Made by a program: the position numbers and the translations under genes
Part shown: positions 1-5,342 of the stretch, in pieces
Layout of the letters: every line of letters starts with the position of its first letter
How positions within the stretch are numbered: position 1 is the first letter of the stretch
The notes under the pieces: model-generated
Databases searched by the model: none
The model's input: only the letters and a program-made list of their open reading frames with translations
Told to the model about the DNA's origin: nothing
From: an uncultured Ruminococcus sp.
GTDB lineage: Bacteria > Bacillota > Clostridia > Oscillospirales > Ruminococcaceae
Assembly (NCBI GenBank): GCA_947178195.1
Contig: CAMWXM010000202.1
Coordinates: 1-5,342 of the forward strand
Reading direction: 5' to 3'
Length of the DNA: 5,342 nucleotides

Positions 1-1655
1 GCATAGCACGCAGGTTCGCTTGCACCCAATTGTACTCTGAAATTTGACATTATCTTTTCATCGTTCAAAATTATTTCAGGCAGTGATTTTTTTATACCTT
101 TATAAAAGCTATCGATAATTTTATCTCTTATCGCCTTCTCATAAGTTACAGGAAACGACATTAGATAATCAAGATAAATTCCATTTCTCATATTATTAAT
201 GAAAAGCCCAAGATAATAAGCATATATTTCCACAGGATTAAAGCTGCCGTTATCTATATTAAAAAAGGACGGCAAAATAAAATTATTATTATTCTGATCC
301 TTTATATTTATCTGCCGTCCGGCCGTTCCAGCGCCACACCACTGTTTAATATCATAGAAATACGAATAAAAATCCTCTCCGCTTTTAAGCTCGTTAAAAT
401 TGTTCTGTGCAGTATGTGAAACGGTCAGATCCTTCCATCTTGTTTCGGGTCTTCCTTCAGCTGAATTATATTTGGAAATAAAGTTATTGAGGTTTATAAA
501 CTCCATTACCGTTGGGTTTTCATAATGTTTTGGCGTTGCTCTTTTGCTTACCTGCCCCATTCCTATTCTGTGCAGATAGATTTTATCAGAACCATCCTGA
601 TATGACACTACTGTTGATTTTGTTCCAAAATCGATTCCAACAAGACCGTCCCAATGGATATCCTCTGCCGGATGCCTTCCAACAAAATTTGTATCTATTT
701 CAATTTCAGCTTTATTATCCGGAACATTATCCATCCATAAATCCCAGTGCCCGTTATTAATATCGGTAAGACATTTAAGGTCATAAGGTTCGATATTCGC
801 TCTGTTAAAGTCACAGTTAAGGAATTCTTGTGCAAACGACTGGAGTGCATCATCTTTCAGCTGAATAGGATTTTTCTTGCACTGTTCTTTTAAAAATTCC
901 CCAATTTTTTCCTTTTCAAAAGAAATATTGAAAACTTTTTTTACCTTTCCTTCAATTACGTCCTGCTTCAGCGAATCAGAAACAGTTATTTTATTCTGAG
1001 CATTTATTGATACATAGCCTTGCGTCACCATTTCAATAAATTGTTTAAGATTATTCTTATTTTCAGCGCTCATTTCAACAGGGATCAGATCGTAACTAAC
1101 AAAGTTCATAAATATATTTTTAACTTTTGTCCTGAATACAGGTATATTTATAGAACCCGGATCGTCATAATCCCACGTACTAGAGCTTCCGTCCCTAATA
1201 TTAAGACAGCCCTGATAGTCTTTTTTTACAATACAAGACACTAAGTTCCAGTATTTACCTGAATAGTTATCATTTTTATTTATTATCTTGTCCTTTGGAC
1301 TTATCAGTTTGTTTTCGCTTTTATAATTAAAAAACAATCGTTCTGCCATTGCTTGTTCCATTTCCTGACAAGTAAAACCTTCAAAATCCTCAAAGACTTT
1401 TCTGGAGCATTTTTCTCTGGTGCTATCTTTTATAATCAGATTTTCACTATTCACATAATATACGTTTTTGTTTTCTATCTGGATCCAGTTAGCTACACTC
1501 AACTTCTCCAATTCAGTAATAATCGACTTAGAAACGTCAGTTATATTTTTTTTGACTTCCGAAAATTTAAGCTTTCTGCCAAAAGCTATTAAGTCGTCAT
1601 TCAAAAAGAAATCATCAGAAACACAAATTTTATTTGTAACTTTAGTATTTACCAT
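1..1655 (-). CDS. Hsp70-like ATPase with long N-terminal extension (partial, 3' end outside window)
   Basis: Seen: an uninterrupted minus-strand frame of 551 codons starts at the ATG at 1655-1653 (GTGAGG Shine-Dalgarno centred near 1666) and runs off the left edge. Residues 1-330 match nothing I recognise; they are mixed charged/aromatic with no signal peptide or membrane segment, so the protein should be cytoplasmic. From residue 340 it reads as a DnaK/Hsp70-type actin-fold domain: phosphate-1 motif G340-IDFGTKST, then YENPTVMEF (like the RTTPSIIAY stretch of DnaK), DIK437QWCG (aligning with the DnaK catalytic Lys70 in AIKRLIG), SFP502VTYEKAIR510 (like TVPAYFNDAQR) and ASE547PACYA (like NEPTAAALAY). 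Known: these positions serve ATP hydrolysis and interdomain signalling in DnaK. Inferred: an ATP-driven chaperone-like or scaffold protein. The phosphate-2 and adenosine motifs and any substrate-binding domain lie outside the window. It is not housekeeping DnaK, whose ATPase domain starts at the N-terminus. The fold is confident; the role is unknown. Confidence 0.85.
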   Translation of the reverse strand, partial: MVNTKVTNKICVSDDFFLNDDLIAFGRKLKFSEVKKNITDVSKSIITELEKLSVANWIQIENKNVYYVNSENLIIKDSTREKCSRKVFEDFEGFTCQEMEQAMAERLFFNYKSENKLISPKDKIINKNDNYSGKYWNLVSCIVKKDYQGCLNIRDGSSSTWDYDDPGSINIPVFRTKVKNIFMNFVSYDLIPVEMSAENKNNLKQFIEMVTQGYVSINAQNKITVSDSLKQDVIEGKVKKVFNISFEKEKIGEFLKEQCKKNPIQLKDDALQSFAQEFLNCDFNRANIEPYDLKCLTDINNGHWDLWMDNVPDNKAEIEIDTNFVGRHPAEDIHWDGLVGIDFGTKSTVVSYQDGSDKIYLHRIGMGQVSKRATPKHYENPTVMEFINLNNFISKYNSAEGRPETRWKDLTVSHTAQNNFNELKSGEDFYSYFYDIKQWCGAGTAGRQINIKDQNNNNFILPSFFNIDNGSFNPVEIYAYYLGLFINNMRNGIYLDYLMSFPVTYEKAIRDKIIDSFYKGIKKSLPEIILNDEKIMSNFRVQLGASEPACY

Positions 1656-1669
1656 TTTAATATCCTCAC

Positions 1670-1686
1670 AATCATTTTTTATGATT
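1670..1686 (-). promoter_or_regulatory. Small hairpin next to the Hsp70-like gene's ribosome binding site
   Basis: A perfect 6-bp inverted repeat, AATCAT / ATGATT with a 5-base loop, sits on the minus-strand transcript directly before GTGAGG, the Shine-Dalgarno of the Hsp70-like gene. The stem is mostly A-U and so weak. It could tune translation start. It is not a terminator, because no U-run follows it on the minus strand. Confidence 0.3.
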
Positions 1687-1693
1687 TTCTCAT
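1679..1693 (-). CDS. Possible 4-residue mini-ORF (uORF2)
   Basis: Minus-strand ATG at 1693 opens MRKS followed by TAA at 1681-1679. AGAGG (1707-1703) stands 9 nt upstream. The stop codon falls inside the small hairpin at 1670-1686, just before the Shine-Dalgarno of the Hsp70-like gene. Ribosomes on this frame could therefore affect that hairpin. Such a short frame is weak evidence on its own. Confidence 0.2.
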   Translation of the reverse strand: MRKS

Positions 1694-1708
1694 CTATACT
1701 TACCTCTA

Positions 1709-1741
1709 TTACAAATTATTATAGAAGTGAGTAATTTCCAT
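1709..1741 (-). CDS. Possible 10-residue leader peptide (uORF1)
   Basis: Minus-strand ATG at 1741 opens a 10-codon frame, MEITHFYNNL, ending in TAA at 1711-1709. GAGGA (1750-1746) precedes the ATG by 4 nt, slightly short but usable. It lies wholly inside the predicted leader of the Hsp70-like gene. No run of one amino acid suggests classical attenuation. It may be a regulatory leader peptide or chance; the Shine-Dalgarno is the only positive evidence. Confidence 0.25.
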   Translation of the reverse strand: MEITHFYNNL

Positions 1742-1781
1742 AGATTCCTCAAGACACCATTTAGAGTTTTGCGACATACTT

Positions 1782-1810
1782 ATTCTATCATATTTTATCG
1801 TATTTTTCAA
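1782..1810 (-). promoter_or_regulatory. Sigma-A-type promoter for the Hsp70-like gene
   Basis: On the minus strand a -35 TTGAAA (1810-1805) is followed after exactly 17 bases by a -10 TAGAAT (1787-1782), which is preceded by TGA and so has the TGn extended -10 form. Transcription would start near 1775, giving a leader of about 120 nt before the ATG at 1655. Both hexamers match the vegetative consensus at 5 of 6 positions. Confidence 0.7.
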
Positions 1811-1872
1811 GCATTATGATCAATAATTTGCATTTTTATACTAATCCCCTAAATGTTAATATATATAAGCAG

Positions 1873-1924
1873 CTCTAAAAACCTCAATAATGTTTTATTT
1901 GCAACTTTTAACCTGGTTTTAGAG
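1873..1924. repeat. Inverted repeat with ~31-base loop in the divergent region
   Basis: CTCTAAAAACC (1873-1883) pairs with GGTTTTAGAG (1915-1924): ten base pairs with one bulged A. It lies upstream of both promoters, so it is not in either predicted transcript. It may be a protein-binding palindrome with a long spacer, part of an unannotated small RNA, or chance in AT-rich DNA. No T-run follows closely enough to call a terminator. Confidence 0.35.
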
Positions 1925-1954
1925 GTGTCTTATGATACTTGTCTACTTTTACTT

Positions 1955-1968
1955 GACACAAATGTGTC
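1955..1968. promoter_or_regulatory. Palindromic operator candidate upstream of the transporter promoter
   Basis: GACACAAATGTGTC is a perfect inverted repeat (GACACA-AA-TGTGTC) ending 11 bp before the plus-strand -35 box. That is a typical place for an activator such as a response regulator. It also contains TGACA-N4-TGTGT, close to the TNACA-N4-TGTAA form reported for BceR-type regulators of peptide-responsive ABC transporters, though in a register shifted by one base. Which regulator binds, if any, is inference. Confidence 0.4.
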
Positions 1969-1979
1969 TAAGCTCTCGC

Positions 1980-2008
1980 TTGATTTTTTTGACATAATGA
2001 ATTATAAT
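1980..2008 (+). promoter_or_regulatory. Sigma-A-type promoter for the permease-permease-ATPase operon
   Basis: A -35 TTGATT (1980-1985) and a perfect -10 TATAAT (2003-2008) are separated by 17 bases. Transcription should begin near 2015, leaving a leader of about 43 nt before the ATG at 2058. The AAAGGA ribosome binding site at 2045-2050 is 7 nt from that ATG. Confidence 0.7.
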
Positions 2009-2057
2009 AATATTGACAAGTCTTATCAGCCATAAACTTATTTGAAAGGATAGTTAA

Positions 2058-3209
2058 ATGAAATATGTTTTAAAAAATATTACCTCATTTATCAAAACAG
2101 AGAAAATGATATTTATACTGATTATTATATGCGTTATTGCATCGTCATTTATTATTAATTTTTCTTATGGTTTATACCAGAATTACAATGTCGTAAAAGG
2201 AAATGAAACAAGCGAGCTTTATTCACTGGAAATACCGTTTAATAATGACTTAAACGGAAATTATGCCGAAAAAAAAATACTGAGGGACACCGTTTTATCA
2301 TTTTCTGATTCATTAAACGAAAATATCGATATGTATCTTGTTAAACCTTATTCTGATATTATAACTGAAGATTATGGTAGTGTTTATACTCGTTTTGCAA
2401 TAAAAAACGGCAATTTTGTTCCATGCGAAATCTTTGAGGAAAATCTGAAGAAATTTGGTAATCTTATTTCCGGCAAATATTTTTCGGAAGAACAGGAAAG
2501 AAACGGTGACAAGGTGGCTCTTGTACATGCGGAAAGTACCGGAGGTGACGATATCACAAGAAAATTAAAGATAAATGACGAAACCATATTATTTCAGGAT
2601 AAAGAATTCAAGATAGTAGGAATTCAAGCACTTCATGGTCTTATAGTACCCTTTGAAAGCTTAAATGACGATACACCTATTAATTTGCTGAATATGGGAT
2701 TTATAAAGCCGCTTACAAGAAGTCAGTATGATGAAATAAAAGAGAAAATTTCTATGGCATTCGGAGATATAGCTGACATTCCCGAACTTGATATACCCGA
2801 GGCAGAAAATTATTATTTATATAATACCATTATTTTGATTTCCATTATGATAGCAATTCTTGCGGCTATTAATTTTGCAGTCTTATACAAATATATCCTT
2901 TCAAAAAGAACAAAGGCTTTGTCAGTATTCAGAATATGTGGATGTACTAAATTCAGGGCTTTGAGAATGTTTTTAAGCGAATGTATGCTTATAACCATTC
3001 CTGTTTTTGCATTAACAGCTTTATGTTATGACAGATTTGTACTGCCTATTCTGGCAAAGCATTTTGAATATATAAAATCAGCATATAGTCTGATCCTTTA
3101 TCTGATAATTTTTGCAATATATGTATTTTCCTCTCTGATTGTTCTTGGAATAATGATATATTTCGGATTTTTAAGAAAAACAATAAGAGAAACAAAGGGA
3201 GGAAATTAA
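2058..3209 (+). CDS. FtsX/MacB-type ABC transporter permease (subunit 1)
   Basis: This 383-residue protein is a membrane subunit of a type VII (MacB/LolCDE-like) ABC complex. Visible topology: one transmembrane helix at about 17-40, a large outside domain at about 41-250, then three helices at about 253-280, 305-327 and 343-371. The outside domain has the feel of a MacB periplasmic core domain (LISGKYF at 137-142, DKEFKIVGIQ at 181-190). The loop at 281-304, with SKRTKALSVFRICG, is the FtsX coupling region that touches the ATPase. An AAAGGA site 7 nt upstream supports the start. The stop is separated by one base from the next permease, so the two should be translationally coupled. A single-protein BceB-type permease has about ten helices; this protein has four and needs its neighbour. 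Substrate unknown; peptide or lipid export/extraction is the family's usual work. Confidence 0.85.
   Translation: MKYVLKNITSFIKTEKMIFILIIICVIASSFIINFSYGLYQNYNVVKGNETSELYSLEIPFNNDLNGNYAEKKILRDTVLSFSDSLNENIDMYLVKPYSDIITEDYGSVYTRFAIKNGNFVPCEIFEENLKKFGNLISGKYFSEEQERNGDKVALVHAESTGGDDITRKLKINDETILFQDKEFKIVGIQALHGLIVPFESLNDDTPINLLNMGFIKPLTRSQYDEIKEKISMAFGDIADIPELDIPEAENYYLYNTIILISIMIAILAAINFAVLYKYILSKRTKALSVFRICGCTKFRALRMFLSECMLITIPVFALTALCYDRFVLPILAKHFEYIKSAYSLILYLIIFAIYVFSSLIVLGIMIYFGFLRKTIRETKGGN
3197..3202 (+). promoter_or_regulatory. Ribosome binding site of permease 2 inside the end of permease 1
   Basis: GGGAGG lies in the final codons of the first permease gene, 8 nt before the ATG at 3211. 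Ribosomes finishing the first gene sit on the start site of the second, which favours matched production of the two subunits. Confidence 0.7.
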
Positions 3210-3210
3210 A

Positions 3211-4419
3211 ATGTTATTTAAATTGGGATTTAAAAATTTACGGCGTGACAAATTTATTAATTTACTTATAATTTTGCAGATGACAGTAGTATTTCTTATT
3301 ACTATCAGTATGGTTTCCACAATAGTTTCAAGATTTCAATATTATGAGCCATTTAAGAAACAGCTTAACAGTAATGGAATTTTTTGCTGTTTCAGAAACG
3401 CTTTAGATCCTGAAACCGGGGATGCAAGATTAAAACCAACTGAAAGATTACATGAATTATTGGAAAATGATCAGGAAATAATTGCCTCATATTCTCCTTG
3501 GCTTTACTGCGGCGATGAAAAAATAAACTTTACCAGTTATGATGATGAATTTATAGAAATGTATAAACCTGAAATAGAAAGCGGTAAGTGGTTTGATTTA
3601 AATGTGAATGAAAGTTCTGCTGTTCCGATTGTGATTTCTCAGAATCCTTATGGGTTTAAAGTTGGTGATAAAATCAAAATTAATATATTTTCGGATAAGG
3701 ATGATGATATCTTAGAAACAGAAGTTATTGGTATTCTTAAAGAAGGCACAAAAGTAATAGGATTTTCCACTTCTGAGAACGGAAAATATGACTGCAGAAA
3801 CGCTTTTGCCAATTATAATTACGGGGTTGAACAAATACCGATTTTTCTTTTAAGACAAAAAGACTTGGAAAATAAACCTATAATGATACAAATGAACGGT
3901 CCTGCCTTTATTACATATTCTTCGAATACTGCTAATGAGGTTATAGAATCAAACAATGAAATTATAAGAAAAATGGGTGTTTTAAATATAACGTCTTTGG
4001 ATGAAATAAAAAATAACAGTATTGATTATATTTTTTCGCAGATATACACGCTCTTTCCTATTTTGATTTGTGTTCTGATACTAACATTAGTGGGTGCAGT
4101 AAGCGTAAGTGCATTATCAACTAAAAGGCAGTTAAAAAATTATGCCGTTTATTATATTTGCGGACTTAAATGGCGGCAATGTGCAGGGGTCAACTTTTTC
4201 TCGGCATTGATAAGTATATCTTTGTCTTTTGGTTTAAGTATTGTTTCAGTGGCAATGGTAAAATCAATCGGCCTTCTGGGAAATACTGTTATCCAATTTG
4301 GAGTATGGCAGATTTTAAGCTGTATTATGATTATGACAATTTATATAATACTTTCAGTCGTACTTCCAATAAGCATTATAGGAAAAAACACGCCAAATCA
4401 GGTATTAAAATCAAATTAA
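3211..4419 (+). CDS. FtsX/MacB-type ABC transporter permease (subunit 2)
   Basis: This 402-residue protein is the second, different membrane subunit of the complex. It begins with the family-typical amphipathic start (MLFKLGFKNLRRDKF), then a helix at about 17-39, an outside domain at about 41-277, and helices at about 279-302, 327-350 and 366-391. The outside domain carries IESGKWFD (122-129), VPIVISQNPYGFKVGDKIKI (138-157) and ETEVIGIL (169-176), which resemble MacB core-domain signatures. The cytoplasmic loop 303-326 (STKRQLKNYAVYYICGLKWR) matches the coupling loop of subunit 1 at ICG. The tail P-N-Q-V-L-K near residues 395-400 is usual for FtsX-like permeases. Beyond these points the two permeases differ, which implies an asymmetric heterodimer like LolC/LolE or Vex1/Vex3 rather than a recent duplication. 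Substrate not identifiable. Confidence 0.85.
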   Translation: MLFKLGFKNLRRDKFINLLIILQMTVVFLITISMVSTIVSRFQYYEPFKKQLNSNGIFCCFRNALDPETGDARLKPTERLHELLENDQEIIASYSPWLYCGDEKINFTSYDDEFIEMYKPEIESGKWFDLNVNESSAVPIVISQNPYGFKVGDKIKINIFSDKDDDILETEVIGILKEGTKVIGFSTSENGKYDCRNAFANYNYGVEQIPIFLLRQKDLENKPIMIQMNGPAFITYSSNTANEVIESNNEIIRKMGVLNITSLDEIKNNSIDYIFSQIYTLFPILICVLILTLVGAVSVSALSTKRQLKNYAVYYICGLKWRQCAGVNFFSALISISLSFGLSIVSVAMVKSIGLLGNTVIQFGVWQILSCIMIMTIYIILSVVLPISIIGKNTPNQVLKSN

Positions 4420-4423
4420 GGAG
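4418..4423 (+). promoter_or_regulatory. Ribosome binding site of the ATPase gene overlapping the permease 2 stop
   Basis: AAGGAG begins within the TAA stop of permease 2 (4417-4419) and stands 6 nt before the ATG at 4430. It fixes the start codon and again points to coupled translation. Confidence 0.7.
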
Positions 4424-4429
4424 ACTAAT

Positions 4430-5092
4430 ATGATTAAGCTTGAAAATTTACAGAAAATTTATAATAAAGGAAAAGCCAACGAATTTGAAGCCTTAAAAAA
4501 TATTAATTTTTCTGTTGATGATGGTGAGCTTGTTGCTATCATAGGCAAATCAGGAGCTGGAAAATCAACACTTTTGCATATTCTCGCATGTATCGACAGC
4601 TACGAATCAGGGGAATATTACATAGACGATATGCTGGTAAAAAGTCTTTCAGAAACAAAGCTTGCAGAGATACGAAACAGCAAAATCGGAATGGTAATGC
4701 AGGACTTTGCATTAGTTGACGATTTTTCATGTATTGAAAATGTACTTTTGCCTCTTGACTTCGCCAAAAATAAAAAATCTAATAAAACAGATCTTGCAAT
4801 GAATGCGTTAAAATCTGTTGGCATGGACAGTATGGCAAAAAAGCAGGTAAATAAACTTTCAGGGGGTCAGAAGCAAAGAGTGGCTATCGCAAGAGCAGTG
4901 GTAAACGAACCGTCTATTATTCTTGCAGACGAGCCTACCGGCGCTCTTGATACAAAAACTTCCGCTGAAATTATGGAGCTTTTTCATGAGCTTAATAAAA
5001 AAGGTCATACAGTTATTATCGTAACTCACGATCTTGGAATAGCTAAACAATGCGATAGGACCATCGAGATTTCAGACGGGTGTATTGTTTGA
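4430..5092 (+). CDS. ABC transporter ATP-binding protein, MacB/LolD class
   Basis: This 220-residue cytoplasmic ATPase powers the two upstream permeases; two copies should form the nucleotide-binding dimer. All motifs are present and intact: Walker A GKSGAGKST (39-47), Q-loop Q91, signature LSGGQ (143-147) followed by KQRVAIARA, Walker B IILADE (163-168) with catalytic E168, D-loop ALD (172-174) and switch H200 in VTHD. The A-loop aromatic is probably Y11 or F19. Length is normal for the MacB/LolD/BceA group, and it ends right after EISDGCIV with no extra domain. A small peculiarity is ACIDSYESG (53-61) where relatives usually have G-x-(L/M)-D-x-P-x-x-G. It sits last in the operon, 10 bp after permease 2. 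The function as an ABC ATPase is certain; the transported molecule is not. Confidence 0.95.
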   Translation: MIKLENLQKIYNKGKANEFEALKNINFSVDDGELVAIIGKSGAGKSTLLHILACIDSYESGEYYIDDMLVKSLSETKLAEIRNSKIGMVMQDFALVDDFSCIENVLLPLDFAKNKKSNKTDLAMNALKSVGMDSMAKKQVNKLSGGQKQRVAIARAVVNEPSIILADEPTGALDTKTSAEIMELFHELNKKGHTVIIVTHDLGIAKQCDRTIEISDGCIV

Positions 5093-5199
5093 AAAACAAG
5101 CATGATAATGGATTTCTTGTGATGGTGCAGCACGGCATGTTATTTAAATTTGAGATTACTATCAGTTCCATAAATTAAATGTTTGTTAGGTGAATATAT
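5093..5199 (+). other. Intergenic gap, no clear terminator
   Basis: The only inverted repeat I see near the operon end is ACAAG (5097-5101) with CTTGT (5116-5120), weak and without a T-run. A clear promoter is also missing: TTGAGA (5150-5155) has only TAAATT 15 bases later. Read-through from the transporter operon into the next gene is therefore plausible. An 18-codon frame at 5122-5178 has no ribosome binding site. Confidence 0.5.
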
Positions 5200-5342
5200 A
5201 TGATATCAACTATTAGATTTTTTATTTTATTTGTTATTTTTTTATCGATTAGCATTTTAACAATATTAAAACTCCAAAGAAAAAATATTTTTAAATCTAA
5301 AAAAGTGTCTACCTATTTTATTTTTATTGCAATAATAATTAC
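5200..5342 (+). CDS. Membrane protein, N-terminal fragment (runs off the right edge)
   Basis: An ATG at 5200 preceded by AGGTGA (5188-5193, 6 nt spacing) opens a frame of 47 codons that is still open at the window end. The visible protein has a hydrophobic helix at about 7-23, a strongly basic loop at 24-35 (K24, R27, K28, K32, K34, K35 and no acidic residue) and a second helix from about 36 onward. By the positive-inside rule the basic loop is cytoplasmic and the N-terminus faces out. No domain can be named. It follows the ABC operon in the same direction after 107 bp, so it could be a partner such as an immunity protein, a sensor, or another transporter part; this is speculation. Its DNA is even more AT-rich than its neighbours. 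Confidence 0.65.
   Translation, partial: MISTIRFFILFVIFLSISILTILKLQRKNIFKSKKVSTYFIFIAIII

Larger units (their letters stand above)
1656..2057. other. Divergent intergenic control region
   Basis: These 402 bases separate the minus-strand Hsp70-like gene from the plus-strand transporter operon. I find no convincing full gene here. A 60-codon plus frame at 1853-2035 lacks a ribosome binding site and overlaps the plus-strand promoter. The region holds one promoter for each direction, an ~120-nt leader for the minus-strand gene with two mini reading frames, a long-loop inverted repeat at 1873-1924, and a group of TTGAC/GTCTWA words between 1924 and 2025. The two -35 boxes are about 170 bp apart, so the promoters do not overlap. 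Confidence 0.8.

Noticed and set aside
512..1734. Plus-strand open frames at 512-760, 1020-1244, 1353-1592 and 1468-1734
   Set aside because: They are opposite-strand shadows of the long minus-strand Hsp70-like gene, lack ribosome binding sites and have no protein-like pattern.
1871..1924. Resemblance of AGCTCTAAAAAC and GTTTTAGAG to the ends of type II-A CRISPR repeats
   Set aside because: There is only one inverted pair, no repeated units or spacers, and no cas gene in the window, so the similarity is best explained by chance.
1853..2035. A 60-codon plus-strand frame in the divergent region
   Set aside because: No Shine-Dalgarno precedes its ATG, and it runs through the -35 and -10 boxes of the transporter promoter.
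2313..2998. Minus-strand frames inside permease 1
   Set aside because: Short, without ribosome binding sites, and fully covered by a well-supported gene on the other strand.
4170..4433. An 87-codon plus-strand frame overlapping the end of permease 2
   Set aside because: It is a frame-shifted shadow inside the last helices of permease 2. The permease frame is intact and keeps family motifs to its stop.
4539..5050. Minus-strand frames inside the ATPase gene
   Set aside because: The plus strand encodes every ABC ATPase motif in order, so these are shadows.
5097..5120. Possible terminator hairpin ACAAG / CTTGT after the ATPase gene
   Set aside because: Only five pairs around a 14-base loop and no following T-run.
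5150..5176. Possible promoter TTGAGA with TAAATT before the last gene
   Set aside because: Spacing is only 15 bases and the -10 matches at 4 of 6 positions, too weak to list as a promoter.

Overview
The window looks like chromosomal DNA from a low-GC Gram-positive bacterium, most likely a gut-type clostridium (Ruminococcus/Lachnospiraceae-like). The reasons are its AT-rich composition (roughly one third G+C by eye), purine-rich Shine-Dalgarno sites before each gene, sigma-A-like promoters, and the style of the Hsp70-like and FtsX-like proteins. The genus is inference.

Layout. (1) Positions 1-1655, minus strand: the first 551 codons of a large gene that continues past the left edge. About 330 residues of unrecognised sequence are followed by a DnaK/Hsp70-type actin-fold ATPase domain (phosphate-1 motif GIDFGTKST). 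No stop codon interrupts this frame. (2) Positions 1656-2057: a 402-bp divergent control region. It holds a well-formed minus-strand promoter with a ~120-nt leader carrying two tiny Shine-Dalgarno-preceded reading frames, a plus-strand promoter for the transporter operon, and a cluster of TTGAC / GTCTWA words including the palindrome GACACAAATGTGTC just upstream of that promoter. (3) Positions 2058-5092, plus strand: a tight three-gene operon (gaps of 1 and 10 bp) encoding two MacB/FtsX-type permeases of four transmembrane segments each and one ABC ATPase of the MacB/LolD class. (4) Positions 5093-5199: a 107-bp gap with no convincing terminator. (5) Positions 5200-5342: the start of another membrane protein, cut by the right edge.

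How the parts work together. The two permeases and the ATPase should form one type VII (MacB/LolCDE-like) ABC complex in the cytoplasmic membrane: two different permeases on an ATPase dimer. Such complexes usually do not import; they export or extract peptides or lipids, or transmit force across the membrane. The substrate cannot be read from the sequence. No membrane-fusion protein or two-component system lies inside the window, but the partial gene at the right edge may be a partner. The Hsp70-like gene is transcribed divergently, and a functional link to the transporter is not shown.

The most unusual item is the Hsp70-like protein. It has an N-terminal extension of about 330 residues, yet keeps the residues that in DnaK act in catalysis and in the proline switch, with insertions between them.
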